Assembly: GCF_002865645.1 (NCBI RefSeq) | Contig: NW_020194644.1 | Location: forward strand, 124,001 to 188,000 | DNA: 64,000 nt | Reading direction: 5' to 3' | From: Hyaloscypha bicolor E | Taxonomy: Eukaryota > Ascomycota > Leotiomycetes > Helotiales > Hyaloscyphaceae | Shown here: piece after piece, positions 10,677-22,475 of the stretch | Layout of the letters: each line of letters begins with the position of its first letter | Position numbering within the stretch: position 1 is the stretch's first letter | Translations under genes and position numbers: made by a program | The notes under the pieces: generated by a model | Databases searched by the model: none | Told to the model about the DNA's origin: nothing | Seen by the model: only the letters and a program-made list of their open reading frames with translations

Positions 10677-10892
10677 ATGAGACTAGCACCAATAATTGGT
10701 GTTGTAGCAGCGCTCTGCTTTTTTGAGCAAGCAACTCCCAATAAGCATTATCACTGGCATAAGAAACATCCAGATCCGCCCCAGTCCGATGACAAGACTC
10801 AGTCTGCTGGTACTGCTATGCCAGCATCTCCTACCTCCGATGTCCGGGGCAAAGTGTTTGACAAATTTACTCAAATCCGGCATGTAGGTTAA
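10677..10892 (+). pseudogene. Truncated acid phosphatase-like secreted protein, N-terminus only
   Basis: ATG 10677 opens a signal peptide (MRLAPIIGVVAALCFFEQA), a His/Pro/Ser-rich pro-region and SPTSDVRGKVFDKFTQI. Fungal phosphate-repressible acid phosphatases (phosphoesterase family) have this arrangement: a short signal, a linker, then G-x-x-F-x-(K/R)-F-x-Q-I-W-L-E-N-T-D. Here the frame leaves the family right after FTQI (RHVG, stop) and the catalytic region is not found downstream before the permease-like segment at 11021. I interpret it as a 5' remnant of about 71 residues. Identification rests on a short stretch. Confidence 0.45.
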
Positions 10893-11020
10893 GCCTGCCT
10901 CAGATTCAGATACCAATTTCTAATCATGGAGTTCAGAGCCACGACAATTACCACCGGTCTGAACTTGCAGGGACACAGACTCTGTGTGGAAGGAATGATG
11001 GTAGAGAGAGGACAGAAGAC

Positions 11021-11620
11021 ATGCTTCGAAGCGAAGACAGTAATATGAACGGGGCAGAAATAGTCTTGAAAGACCGTCATATGAGTTTGATTGCTATTGG
11101 AGGTGCCATCGGCACGGGCATCTTTCTCTCAACCCACCCCGCACTCGAAGCTGGGCCGCCCATATCGCTGTTGGCTAGATACTGTCTAGTAGGGGCGGCA
11201 TTGTGGTTCGTGGTACGTTGTTTTGGAGAAACGGCAGCACTTTTTCTGATGGAATACCCGATATTGTTCATTGATGGTGGATGGGGCGAAGCCCTCGGTC
11301 GAGGGCTTCCCAAGTTCTGGGCCTCGCCCATAGCTGCGTTCATTTTCTTGGGGGGGTTCTTCGAGGAAAGATGGTTCTCGTCCACGATTAAACTAGTTTG
11401 GATTCTGCCGTGGCTCGTTCTCTCTCCACTTCTTGGAAGAGTTTCGGCGAAAATCTTGAGGACGGTGGATGTTTGCATCCATACCTTCAAGCGAACATTT
11501 TTTGAGTATCTACCTGTGAGTAGATTACCACGATCAAGATCACCAGTTGGGCAGGCACTCTTCATGAGCATTCTCTTCGGCACGTCGCCCGTGGCCGCGA
11601 CTTCCTTGGGAACCGGCATG
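11021..11620 (+). pseudogene. Amino-acid permease (APC family) N-terminal remnant
   Basis: The frame opens with a charged stretch, then LKDRHMSLIAIGGAIGTGIF, the hallmark first helix of fungal amino-acid permeases, and a second-helix-like region ending VVRCFGETAALF where intact permeases read Q-x-x-G-E-(L/M)-x-x-x-x-P. After about residue 85 the sequence no longer resembles the family: the remaining ten helices are missing and the frame passes through low-quality hydrophobic text (WILPWLVLSPLLGRV). Likely a truncated fragment fused by chance to downstream DNA. It follows another truncated gene (10677-10892), so the region looks like a breakpoint patchwork. Confidence 0.5.
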
Positions 11621-11635
11621 CATCAATCCGCGGCA

Positions 11636-12127
11636 ATGACACACTGCTCATCAATATTCAAGGCCCTGTACCTCGAATCTCACAAAGTAACAAAGGTACG
11701 TTCCTCCTTCCCTCCCTTCTCCCAAACAAACTGACCCAATATCCTGTAGCTCTTCACATCTCCTCAACCGCCATTTCCTCGCTCCATCCCGGCACCCACC
11801 CTCCTCTTGGTCACCCTGCTGGTGACAACAATCCTCGTCTTGCTGTACACGTTTCTCCGCACCAAGCCTTACACCCAAAAATGCCTCCTTGCCGGCCTCT
11901 TCTTTTCCATGCTCTGGGGCACGGCCTTCGCAGTCGATGTACCAGATTTCGTGTTCCGACATCTGTTTTTCGGCGTTAATTTTGCGCTGCTTGGGAGTAT
12001 GTGGTTTCGGTTTTTGCATACTGGTGATATGGTTGATCAGGTTGTGGAGGAGAAGCAGGGGGAGGATGTGGAGTCGGGAAAAGGAAATGATTTTGGTGCT
12101 GTCGAGAAAAGGAAGTGTCTGGTCTGA
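11636..12127 (+). CDS. Possible small three-TM protein, unknown
   Basis: Proposed ATG 11636 (MTHCSSIFKALYLE), exon 1 to 11695, a 54-bp intron with GTACGT and CTGTAG, exon 2 11750-12127. The result is 145 residues with the frame kept across the junction. Three hydrophobic segments are clear: LLLVTLLVTTILVLLYTFL, CLLAGLFFSMLWGTAFAV and LFFGVNFALLGSMWFRFL, followed by an acidic, charged tail (DQVVEEKQGEDVES). No family recognised. The upstream permease-like frame runs into this exon without a stop, so it may instead be the 3' part of a degraded transporter. Confidence 0.4.
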
Positions 12128-13483
12128 TGGGCCATTGGAAGTGCGAGGGCTGTCCACAGGATACACTTCCCAGGCGGTGTGAATGTTGAGTTAGCGGAGG
12201 AAGATTGTCTGGGGCTGGTTGATGAGATAGTGGGGTTTCTTTGGAACGATTTAGTGAAGATTCTTGTATGGTGTTGAACTCGTCATTCTGGTTTTTGTTA
12301 ATCTCGAACGATTTTCATTCTCACAGCGATAAAGTGTCCCAAGCGTAAAACCGTGATTGGCCTGTGACCCGCTTCCAGTATGCCACGAGCGACAATTCTA
12401 CCTCACCTGAAAGTACAGACGCAACCAGGTACTTTTCCTGAGCCCTCATGGTGTGGATTTGATTGCTTAAAACGCGGCCAGGTCTTGTGCTCCAACCTCC
12501 CCAAGATGGTCCTTCACAAATGGACAGGTCCGATGGGAAACAACCCAATGAGTCCAGCTTGGCCCTAGCCCGCGCCTCCAGGTCTTCGGGGAGTGCTTCC
12601 TTCTGCTTTCTGCAGACTTCAGAATTGCAAGATAACATGGACAAGTTTGAAGCTTTGCAGAAGGGTATGGCGTCCGTCCAGGACTCACTAAATATCCCAG
12701 TTTCAGTTCATGTGAAACCTCATTCAATGTCAGATTTCAACAAATTCCCCCAAATGAGCAAATTCAAACTCCCATCCCCTGACAAAACAATCCAGGCGGG
12801 CTTTCTCACACTGCACTGGTCCCCGACTTTCATCCAGGACTCACTAGGTGGTCCCCGAATCGATTTATCATCTCACTCGATGCCCTATCACGTCCCCTCA
12901 AAAACCGGAACATCTACTCACCAATGCACGCAATAATTGCAACACCACCACCACCACCACCGAAAAGCCACGAAATCGTCATCCTACCTGCTCTCTTGAC
13001 ACCATCATCCTTCATTTCAGCTCAAGCATTGCATCCCCTCGGGCCTTGTCCACTCTCACTCTCACTCATATCGCGCGAGCATCACTCGACGCAAACGTAT
13101 AAACACCCCGCTCTCATCTCATACCCGGTGGCCCACAGCTGTACTGCGACATCTGAGGACAGACATTCAAAACGAATGTTGGGGAGAAACAGTCTCGTTT
13201 CCCTAGCTCCCTTACAGCAACTGCCCCCCCCTAATCGGAAATCCAAACTAAACACAACAAAATCAACAATCCTCGCACTCGCGAGCCTCTCATGTCACGG
13301 GCAATCACATTTGCGAACCGATGGAAGTCAACTCAGATGAAGTAATATGTTGAGATAGCCACGCCAGACACCACTCAGCTCGCTTCGAAATGCAGCTATA
13401 CTAAACTCATATATACAAAGGCTATACCCAAGAAGCATACGCCTATCTCATCTCCTCTTTGATTTGAGGACTATTTTCATACA
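12128..13483. other. Intergenic, no recognisable gene; short CAC run
   Basis: About 1.35 kb with only incidental frames. A (CAC) trinucleotide run sits at about 12943-12960. Phrases such as ccaggactcacta at about 12680 and 12836 are repeated with similar flanks, suggesting a small diverged duplication. It includes the 3' flank of RXT3. Confidence 0.45.
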
Positions 13484-16400
13484 CTACATCGTAGCGTCCA
13501 TATCCGTATCCTCCTCACTTTCACGCTCCCTCTCCCCATTTCCCTCTTGTCGCTTAAGCTCTCCGCTCTGAGCAGGAGGTTCTGACTGCGGATGTACAGG
13601 CGAAATAGGCGACGGTGTTGGCGCTTGGATTTCTGCTCGCTTCGGGGTGACAGGTTGGCCCATGGCTTCGGACGAATTCGCGTTCGCGATCATGAGTTCT
13701 GTCACTCTTGAGATTCGCCTGGACTGTTCTTGCCGTACATCCCGCTCCTGGGTTTGTTCTGGTTCTTGTGGTTCAGGTTCTTGTGCCGCTTCGACGGTTT
13801 CCACAACCCCGGATGGTGCGGGTACAGCTGACGGTAGAGTGCCATTTGGCTCTTCCATAGAAGAGATTGCTTCGGAGCCAGGCGGTTCCTTTTTGTGAAC
13901 AGCATTCGGCTTCTTCCACCAGCTCCCCATGCCAACGCCTCTGATCTCACCCCTCCTTTCCTCCGGTCTGTCTCCACCCCTTTCGAAGCTCTCCTCGAAT
14001 TGCGGTTTCCCAGATCCATTACCATTGAGCACTAACTCCTCCAGCGTCTTCGCAGCTTCCAAGTCGGCCTCTCGCTGCTCCTGCGCCAATAGCTCTCTCC
14101 TATCATGCACACTCCTTCCCTCAACCCCATTGATGCCATCAACCCACTGAATACTCTGTATCATGAAGCTCAACCCATCATGCATGCTATGATACCCATC
14201 ATATTTTCCGCCCCATTCCCTGCTTCTGATGCCGAATCTCGTAACACTGCTATACTTATCCAACAAAGGCAGTATCAAAATGTTGACATTCAAATCTCGA
14301 TTCTTGGGAACGTCAGCAGGACCAGAAGGAGGCGGCTTCGTCCAAATTTCGTCCAGTGATCGGAAGACGTGAATGGTTCCGTCGTCAGTGACTTCAAGGC
14401 CAAGAAGGTTTTCATCGACTCCTGCCGGCCATGCACCTTTGAACCAACCTTGGTGGATGCAAGCGGCAATGATGTCAGAGTCGTCGGTGTAGATGTCTGT
14501 TCCCCAGACGGCTCTCCTGATGGTAATCTCTTCTCTGCTTTTATGGTCGAGGTAAGCGCGCATGACTTTGACAGTAAATGTACAGTTCTCATTTCCTTCG
14601 AATCGGGGGAGTGGCTGAGGTGTGCTGGCAAAGCCGCGGCTGGTGGAGAAATCGCGTTTTGGGGCTAAAGGATCAGGTTTCAGAGAGGAGTGGTAGTATG
14701 CATGACCTAAGTGTTTGCGAGGAAGATCTGCAACAGAATCCAACACCGCTTGGTTGCGAATCGTGACTTTCTGGAGAGGAATGATATTATTGACCTTAGT
14801 GGGAGGAGGAGTCTTCGCTGCAGCAGTGTGAGGCTGGTGTTTGACAATGTGGTGATGATGAGTTGCACCTAGATCCCGGCCTGGTGGGGAGGGAATATTG
14901 GACCCTCTAGTACTCTTAAAGGGTGTCAGATTTGATTGTGATGGTGATGAGGTAGTGTCAACCGGTTCAGCGCGGTGGTGGTGGTGGCTCAATCGAAGCG
15001 ATGTTAGCGACGTACAATGGATTAAACACTGACAACTTACTGATGATTATGAGGAAGGTGGTGGTGGTGACTATTAGTCTTGGGGCGCTTTGCTCTTCCA
15101 CTCGGGGTCTGCCTTCCAGTACTGCTCTCGTCATCACCTCCTTCCTCTTTCAGCTTTCTTCTCCTGCCATTATTTGATGCCGTTCGAGAGATTCTCTGCC
15201 CATTCTCAAGAGGTGATTCCTGAAGATTTTCTAAATCTTCCCTACGCAGCTGTCCCGAGTTCGAAAATGGTAATCCTGGGGGCCCTGCACTCAGTGGACT
15301 TGGAGCACCCATAGCTCCGGATCCACCAAGACCGCCAAATATCTTACCAAATTCGTTCGCAATGGCCGGATCCCCCCCTGGAGCATTGAACTGACTTTGT
15401 GCGCCCTGGACAGCTTGAGGAAGAGGCGAGCGATTGCCCGTCCGGTTGATTCCTTGGACACCAAGATACCGTTGTTGCTGCATCTGCGGAGGCTCCTCAC
15501 CTTTCCTTGGAGATTCGTGGGATTGGTAGGGTCCACTTTGGGGAGGTCCACCATACATTGGCCTTTGTTCTTGTTGAGCATACCTTGGTCGCTCTTGCAT
15601 GGCCGCTTCATATTGTGTAGCTGGGGTGGATTCATGCTTTATAGGCACTGAACTGGGTTGGGGCGCTGGGCCGTATCTGGCTTCGTTGGAAGCGTATGCA
15701 GAATGTCCTCCATACTGAGGTGCTGTCGTAGCTGGGTAGTAGCCATTTGAGGCTTGCGGGGGTACCCGTTCAGGAGGTGGCTGTTCATAAGCTGGTCGAG
15801 GTGGAGGTGCAGGCTCATAGCTTTGTCTCATCCACGGCTGCTCTCGGGCTTCGGGCGGTCGATTGTAGCCAGGTTGTGGGTTTCTTTGTGCCATTTGGAG
15901 GGCGTACTCTCGTTCTCGATCTCGTTGCTCAAGCTCAAGTCGTTCCCGTTCCCTGTCTCTCTCCCTTTCCAACCTTTCTCGTTCTCGTTCCCGCAGTTCT
16001 CTCCCCCTTTGCATCAAGATCTCTCTCTCCCGTTCCCGCTCTCTTTCCTGTCTGTCTCTATCATAGCCGTATGAATTATGCCTCTCCTCATATGCAGGTC
16101 TGCCATATGCCGTCTCTCTCGGGGGGTCCGGTCGTGAGGCGGTATCCACCCTTCTCCCAAACAAACTCTCATTGTGTATTGGCGGACGAGGATCAGATAT
16201 TCGAGGCGGTGGAGGAGGGTTAAAACCGCTAGGTTGACTGTTCGGCCGTGGTGGAATTGAAGTACTGGGGACGTTTGGATTGGGTACTCGAATTGGCTCA
16301 CGGCGTTCTTCAGGGGCAGCGACGCGTTGCGCATAAGACTGCTGAGGAGTTCCAAAACGTCGTGCTTCAGGGGTCCCATAATGCCCAAGGCCAGCTGGAG

Positions 16401-17085
16401 AGCCTGCAGAGTTTGCTCGATGATCGCGTGTCTCGTATTGCCGTTGGTGTTCAGGAGTTTGGGGCCGACGAAAGGGAGCGTATTCAGGACCAGCGGTTGT
16501 CATCCGCGGCGATGCATGGGTGGTACCAAACATTGAACTTGGAGGAGCCGATGTTGCAACTGGGGAAGCGTAATGTGCTTGTGAGATAGGTGGTTCCCGC
16601 GAACCAGGGGAAGGCCCTCCAAGTATGGAAGAAATTGACATGTTACCACTTGGAGGTCGTCCTAAAGAAGGCAAGGATGGCAATTCACGACCAGATGAAT
16701 AAGTACTAGGCGGTCCCACGGACGCTGGAGGAGGTCGTGGAGGCCCATAGTGATGTGTGGCCTGGGGAGCTTGCTGTTGGGGAGAAGATGGAGGAGGCAT
16801 GTTTCTATTCACAGGGGTTCCATGACCAACAGAGGATGAGCTCTGATGTCTCGAATGACTTTGTCCAGACATCGGAGGCCCTTCTTGCCCATAACTTCTC
16901 GGCGGATTATAATATGGAGGATCCGAAGGTCTTCGTTGGTGATCGGTATATGCAGGAGCCGCTGGAGGAGGATGCGATGATGAAGGGTATTGTGGTTGAT
17001 TCGATGAAGGCGGAAAGGGAGTGCGTCCATAAGGAGATGTAGTATTCCGTGAGGAAAAGGGATGTTGCGGTTGTCTTGGATCCAT
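13484..17085 (-). CDS. RXT3: Rxt3-family subunit of the Rpd3L histone deacetylase complex
   Basis: Two exons, 17085-15041 and 14987-13484, joined in phase by a 53-bp GTAAGT..GAG intron inside a His-rich stretch; 1182 residues. The N-terminal ~680 residues are Pro/Ser/Gln-rich and disordered, with a strongly charged Arg/Glu tract (RERERERERE-type, roughly residues 345-400) likely to form a long single helix or coiled coil. The Rxt3 domain is in exon 2, roughly residues 770-950: RKHLGHAYYHSSLKPDPL, EEITIRRAVWGTDIYTDD, IIAACIHQGWFKG and RFGIRSREWGGKYDGYHS. The C-terminus is acidic and low-complexity. In yeast, Rxt3 belongs to the large Rpd3 complex that represses transcription by histone deacetylation in the nucleus; the role here is inferred from the domain. 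Divergent from BTN1 across 0.9 kb. Confidence 0.88.
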
Positions 17086-17698
17086 GATGTATTTGATTCT
17101 GCAGTGGTGTGTCGAGACGCTCTTGTATTGTTTAGAGGAGAAAGCTCCTCTTCGAGCTGCGTGATGGCTGTGACCTCAGTTCCTAGCTATCTCCTCGTCT
17201 CATAACAATATACCCTCCCTCTTTTCGTCCTCGCGATCAATGTGGTCGGAGCCTTGGATGGGAAGCGCCCTGGTGTCTCGCAAAAGCCACGATGGATCAG
17301 GACCAACACCGCACGCCAACAGGATTTATCCGGGCCCTGCTCTAGCTGGCCATGGCCTTGATGTCGAGATCTCGATCGCCTCGATGGTCTTCGGGTCTGC
17401 GAGGCGTGTGGGTGTCGCTGGGCAAGCGGTGGTGTGGTGGAGGAGGTAGAGATGGAGTGTCGAGATCAAACTTCTGCGTTTGCTCTCTGCTCTTCTGCAC
17501 GCGCTCCAGGATCTCTCGCTCTCCCTGTCTTAGCACATCGCCTTAATGACCTAAATTTGCCCCAAGCCCGCTACTGGATGCAAGTGCAGGGATCGCCGTC
17601 CATTTAGTGACACAACCTGCAAGGAGCAAGCCACTCAGCGGAATGAGCTTAAACACTGGGGTCGCTCAACGTCACAGCAGTGCCGAGCCGGGAGAAAT

Positions 17699-17730
<32 letters not shown>

Positions 17731-17971
17731 AGAGGCAGATAAGGGCGACGGCAAGGTAGCGACGGCGAGGTCGAATATATGGGTCAAGGGAACTTTCGTG
17801 CGAAGGAGGATATTCAGGGCAAGAGGCACGATTCACTCTTCCCTGGCTGGCACACTTCACCGCCGAGGCTCGTTATCCTGCTGTCGGCATGTTCGCGTGA
17901 CTGCACCCGAGCCACGCAATCGGGGAAAATCCCACTTTCCCACCTCCATCGGCTTCTCGACACCGTCGCAC
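17086..17971. promoter_or_regulatory. Divergent intergenic region RXT3 / BTN1
   Basis: About 890 bp between two divergently transcribed genes. It contains pyrimidine-rich stretches and a GCA trinucleotide repeat at 17701-17729. No conserved protein frame was seen. Confidence 0.5.
17701..17729. repeat. (GCA)n microsatellite, about 9.7 units
   Basis: Perfect gca repeat in the presumed 5' region of BTN1, about 240 bp before its start. Read on the minus strand it gives a poly-Cys or poly-Leu frame, which is not a gene. Confidence 0.95.
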
Positions 17972-19566
17972 ATGACATATGGCACCACGATGAATAGATC
18001 TCCGTCCTCTTCGGGTCTATTGCCTCTCCCCGGAGCTCCAGGCTCATCATGGGCAATCTACAAGGCCAGATTCAGAGCCATCTTCCAAGGTGCTGATGCA
18101 TCAGTCTTGATCGCATTCTGGCTGTTCGGTACGTGCTTCCCCCTCTCCTCCCCGAGCTATCACCAACTCCTGCAGGTGTTATCAACAATGTCTGCTACGT
18201 TATCATCCTCTCTGCGGCTGTCGACCTCGTCGGTCCTTCGGTTCCCAAAGGTCTTGTCCTGCTTGCAGATGTGCTGCCCTCCTTCCTCACGAAACTCGTC
18301 GCCCCCTACTTCATCCATGCAATACCATATTCCGTACGGATAATCATAATGTGCGCTCTGTCCACTGGGGGCATGTTTCTTATCGCACTTACACCTTCTG
18401 TGACAACAGACGGCGGATCCATAGGGCTGAAGCTGTTCGGTGTGGGGATTGCATCACTATCAAGTGGAATGGGAGAATTGTCAATGCTGGGCTTGACACA
18501 TTACTACGGACATTTCTCTCTCGCTGCATGGGGTAGCGGAACTGGCGGGGCAGGCCTCATCGGAGCAGGACTCTACGTCTTCTTGACGGACACCTTGAAG
18601 CTCTCCATCAAAAATAGCTTACTCACCAGCGCCTATCTCCCCTTCATAATGCCCCTAGCATTCTTCCTCATTCTCCCACAAGAACCTCTACGACAAGCAC
18701 ATAATAAGAAGGGCTATTCGGATCTCCCGCAGATATCCATTGAGGATGAAGATGTCCGTGAGCCTCCCGATGATGTTGCAGCCGAGGCATTGTTGGCACC
18801 AGGTCCCCCTTCACAAGCTGCAGAGGCTTATACGTCTCATTCTCCCCGGCCATCTTCTCCAACCCTACGAGAGCCCATCAAGCCCACATTTGCAACCAAT
18901 CTTCGCCGTGCAAGGCGATTGTTCTTCCCTTACATGCTACCCCTTCGTAAGCCTATCCCTTAAATCCAGTTTCCATCCCGATTCTATCGTTCTCCCTCCA
19001 TCCTCTCGCCCATCCTCACCGTTTATATGTAAAATCCCTCTAATCCAAAAGCTAAACTCCACACAGTCCTCGTCTACATCGCCGAATACACCATAAACCA
19101 AGGCATCTCGCCCACCCTCCTCTTCCCCCTAAAATCCACCCCCTTCACCGCGTACCGCCAATTCTACCCCATGTACGCCTTCCTCTACCAACTCGGCGTC
19201 TTCATTTCGCGCTCCTCCATCTCCTTCCTCATTATCCCCCAACTCTACCTGCCCTCCCTCCTCCAAATCGCCAACCTCGCCCTCCTCACCCTGCACTCCC
19301 TATTCTTCTTCCTCCCCTCCGTCTACCTCATCTTCCTGGTCATTTTCTGGGAAGGACTCCTCGGGGGCTTGGTGTATGTCAATACGTTTGCAAAGATTAT
19401 GAAGGAGGTGCGGGAGGAGGATCGGGAGTTTAGTCTTGGGGCGACGAGTGTGAGTGATAGTGGGGGCATTTGTGTTGCGAGCTTGATAGGCATGGTTATT
19501 GAGGGGCGGTTGTGTGAGTGGAATGTTAGGAGGGGGAGGCCTTGGTGTGGGAATTTAGAAAGTTAG
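17972..19566 (+). CDS. BTN1: Battenin (CLN3 family) vacuolar/lysosomal membrane protein
   Basis: Three exons: 17972-18128, 18176-18946 and 19067-19566 (introns 47 and 120 bp, 5' sites GTACGT and GTAAGC), 475 residues if the first ATG of [10 protein letters not shown] is used; ATG 17990 would give 469. CLN3 motifs are clear: [19 protein letters not shown] at the first helix, [94 protein letters not shown] and the C-terminal [15 protein letters not shown]. About ten hydrophobic helices with a long acidic cytoplasmic loop (roughly residues 245-300). Yeast Btn1 affects vacuolar pH and arginine transport; human CLN3 loss causes Batten disease. Function here follows from the family. Confidence 0.95.
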
Positions 19567-19734
19567 ATAGACGAGATGAATAGATGGTTCTTTTTTAAGG
19601 GTTTGTTTGTTGTTCTTGTCTGGCTTTATGCAATCCGGATAGCAAAAGTGTTGCTCTATCCGTTCAATATTATGTCTGCAGTTGGGTTGATTTATGCTTG
19701 ATGTTGCAGCTGACATACCAATAAAGCTGACACC

Positions 19735-21015
19735 ACCCAGCTGACAGCCCTGCCAATATTCAACCCACTCTGTTGCTTCCCTCCTAAATCAATAAAGCCG
19801 CGTCAGTTCCAGTCAAATGCTCTGCATCTCTTTGATTAGTTTATTTCATGTCTGTCTTGAACTGAATATACTGAGCAGAGAAGAAACGATCAAGCTAAAG
19901 CTCTCCCGCTGTTCCCGCCAAAGGGACAGCAAGTCAAATTGGACTCTATTACTGCAATGTTCCAGATGTCGAGTATTAATTCAAGCCTGATGTTCCATCC
20001 AATGTACAAGGAATGCTGCCACAATTAGGCACAAAGCTCTGCCAATGCTCAGGTTATGCTTTTAAGAGGAGAGAAAATCAAGTACGAAGCAGAGATACAT
20101 CAAAATACTGTCCTGTTTCTTGTTTCCGAAATTGAATCCGATGAATCTATGTAGTGCTGGGGAAAAGGACATTTCAGCAGAAAGAGAAAGCCCTGCCATT
20201 GTTCCCCCCACATTGGAAAACAACCGAGGAGCGAGTTCCTGCTTTGAGAGATCAAAACAAGCGATGTTTGCTCCCTCCGATTCCAGTTTTCCGTATATCA
20301 TCAAAGAATTAAAGGCTAAAGGCGATGCCGATGTACCCGCGAAAGCTGGATAATCCAGCAGAAAGTGCTGTCAATGCTCCCGTCGAATGGAAAAGAATAA
20401 AGTAGCGAGTTTACCCAATGGTCCCTGTGCAGTTCGTTGATATCTCCTTGGCAGATTCCAAGAGGACAATCTTTCAATATTCCTACAAGATAGAGAATAG
20501 TCAATCATATATCTCTGCCAATCTTCGGTGAAAGGAAAGAACAATGAAAGCGAATATCTTTCATTGAATGAGCCGATGCCTGAGAATTCTGCAGATGCGG
20601 TAATTTTATGATTAGAACAATTAAGCAGACAACTCATCAATGTTCCAGGAAAAGGAAAGGGCAGTACAAAAACAAAGGATTCTATTGCGCAAGAAGAGAG
20701 AGGCACAATGCAGCAGAGATCACTCCCAATATTTTCCTGCTAAAAGTGGAGGTGGTGGGAGAACATTCAAGTGAAAGGCTCTACTGATGCTCCCGGGAAC
20801 GAAAGAACATTCCAAGGGTAGAGGATATGATTTCTGTTGCACTGGTCGAAGCTGGGACAATCCCATTAAAGGGCTTATTGACGTTATTCCGGAAGCTAGA
20901 AGCCAAGTGCAAAGCTCTATCAATGTTATAGGGAAACAAAGCACAATTGAGAACGAACATTATTCCACTAGAGTAATAAGAATTGACGTGAAGGGAATAG
21001 CTGTGCATCTGTTAG
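19735..21015. repeat. Degenerate dispersed repeat array, noncoding
   Basis: A motif close to CTCTGYCAATGYTCC, often followed within 10 bp by a GGAAA(A/G)-rich stretch, recurs at about 19748, 20040, 20190, 20365, 20516, 20634, 20780 and 20916. Spacing within the 20040-20916 block is about 118-175 bp. The copies are heavily diverged and no protein frame spans them. The rest of 19567-21240 holds no recognisable gene. Confidence 0.5.
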
Positions 21016-21240
21016 TAAGAACTGGGACATTCAACGGCGTTACGTTAGACTAAAAGTAGACTGGTTTTCTGACGTTTTCATTCTTGTTCGTCTAGTTGCA
21101 ATGTGCACCTTTCGTGATGGTCCATTCATCGACCCCTATTTGCTTCATTCATCAATTTCCATTGCACCACGTTCATTGTGTCTAACCCAAGCAAGTGGCC
21201 ACCCCCCATTGAGCCTGCAGTGTCGGGTCCGATAAGGCAA

Positions 21241-22475
21241 TCAGTCAGAATCGAACTCAGCAAGTGGGTCAACCGGCGGGGTCGGAAACTTGATTCCCTC
21301 GGCCTCCATGTATTGCTTCTTGAAGCGGTGCTTGTAGATGGGCAGGGTCTTGCCGGGGTGGCGCAACTTGAACCGTTTCAACCACGCCTGTGCAAACCCT
21401 CGATACTCGTCCACAAACTGAAGGTCACCCGGGGACAGAGCGGCACCGTCCAGGACTCCATTGACTTCCGGACCCGGGACGATCTTGACTTTCCTCCACC
21501 TGGAGCAGCGACCTGCGATGGCTGTTCGCTCATCCGGCAGCAACGTGGTAATGGACTCCAGCTTCGGGAACATCTTGACGGTGTCTTCGACCATGATATT
21601 GTGGCTCCAAACAAAATGCTTTAACTCAGGAGCGATATCCAACTTTCTCAAAGCGGGCACAGGATTGTACCTGTAGCGAGGGCGGAATACGTCTCTCTGA
21701 GCCCAGAGGGTGTCGATATCCGTGGAGAAGAATACAGGGCTGGTAGTGTGAGCTGGGCTACGTCGGGCTCGCCCTCCGTGATCGATGAAGCAGAGTTTGT
21801 AGACCGGATGGTCACGGCGACGTCGCTCGAGCGTGATGTCAACGGAACCATCGTTCTTGTCCAAGAACTCAGCTCGCGACTCTCGGCAAGCGTGGAGAAC
21901 AGCAGGAACCTATCCCAAGAAATGAGAGTTAGTATACCTCTTTCAAGTATTCTGGTAGTAGAATGTTCCAGCAGTCGTTGGAAATTGCTAGCAGAATGTC
22001 TTAAGAGTTGTTGGACATTGCTACAAGAGCAATTAATACTCCGAGAAGTTGCCACGTACCTTGCCGCCGTCACGGAAATACCGGAACAGGACGTTTGGGT
22101 TGTGGCCTAGAGCACGGGAGTCAGCTTTGTTTCGCTGCGGGACATCTCAGGGATGAGTAGGGTATCACAAATATAGCACTTACTTTTACATTGAAGGACA
22201 ATACACGGATCAGGTGCAGCCATTCCCCAAATTTTGTTGCGAAGCTCCAGAGGCAGCTTAGGGAACAGGGTGAACGTCGGACCTTCTTTGCCGTCAACTT
22301 GCTCGACACCATCTTGCTTAGTCGCAGTCGGCTCAGCGTCAGTGATGGCGACATCGGACTCATTCTTGTCGTTGGCTTCAGTCGCTTGTTTCTTACTGGC
22401 TCTCTTTGACTGTACTTTCTTTGCAGAAACCTTGGAGGTGCTGGCCATGGCTGATGCCTTGCGCTTGGGCGCCAT
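21241..22475 (-). CDS. 2EXR-domain protein with basic N-terminus
   Basis: Exons 22475-22184, 22106-22060 and 21909-21241 join in phase (introns 77 and 150 bp); 335 residues. The N-terminus is Lys/Ala/Ser-rich (MAPKRKASAMASTSKVSAKK), resembling a nuclear localisation or histone-tail-like region. Then come the 2EXR motifs: FTLFPKLPLELRNKIWGMAA at about 70-90, CIVLQCK, PAVLHACRESRAEFL, SPVFFSTDIDTLW and a long helical C-terminus. The core order (P-x-L-P-x-E-L-R-x-x-I-W, then C-R-E-S-R) resembles F-box-like entry helices, but its partner is unknown. The second intron carries two imperfect 33-bp direct repeats (about 21950-22020). It is the most complete 2EXR gene of the left half. Confidence 0.85.

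Noticed and set aside
12463..12936. Plus-strand frame of 157 codons
   Set aside because: No family resemblance, no splice structure, and internal duplicated noncoding phrases. Not supported as a gene.
15747..16223. Plus-strand frame of 158 codons within RXT3
   Set aside because: Antisense shadow of the low-complexity Pro/Arg-rich RXT3 exon.
17635..17860. Minus-strand frames with poly-Cys or poly-Leu runs
   Set aside because: Produced by the GCA microsatellite; no domain or start context.
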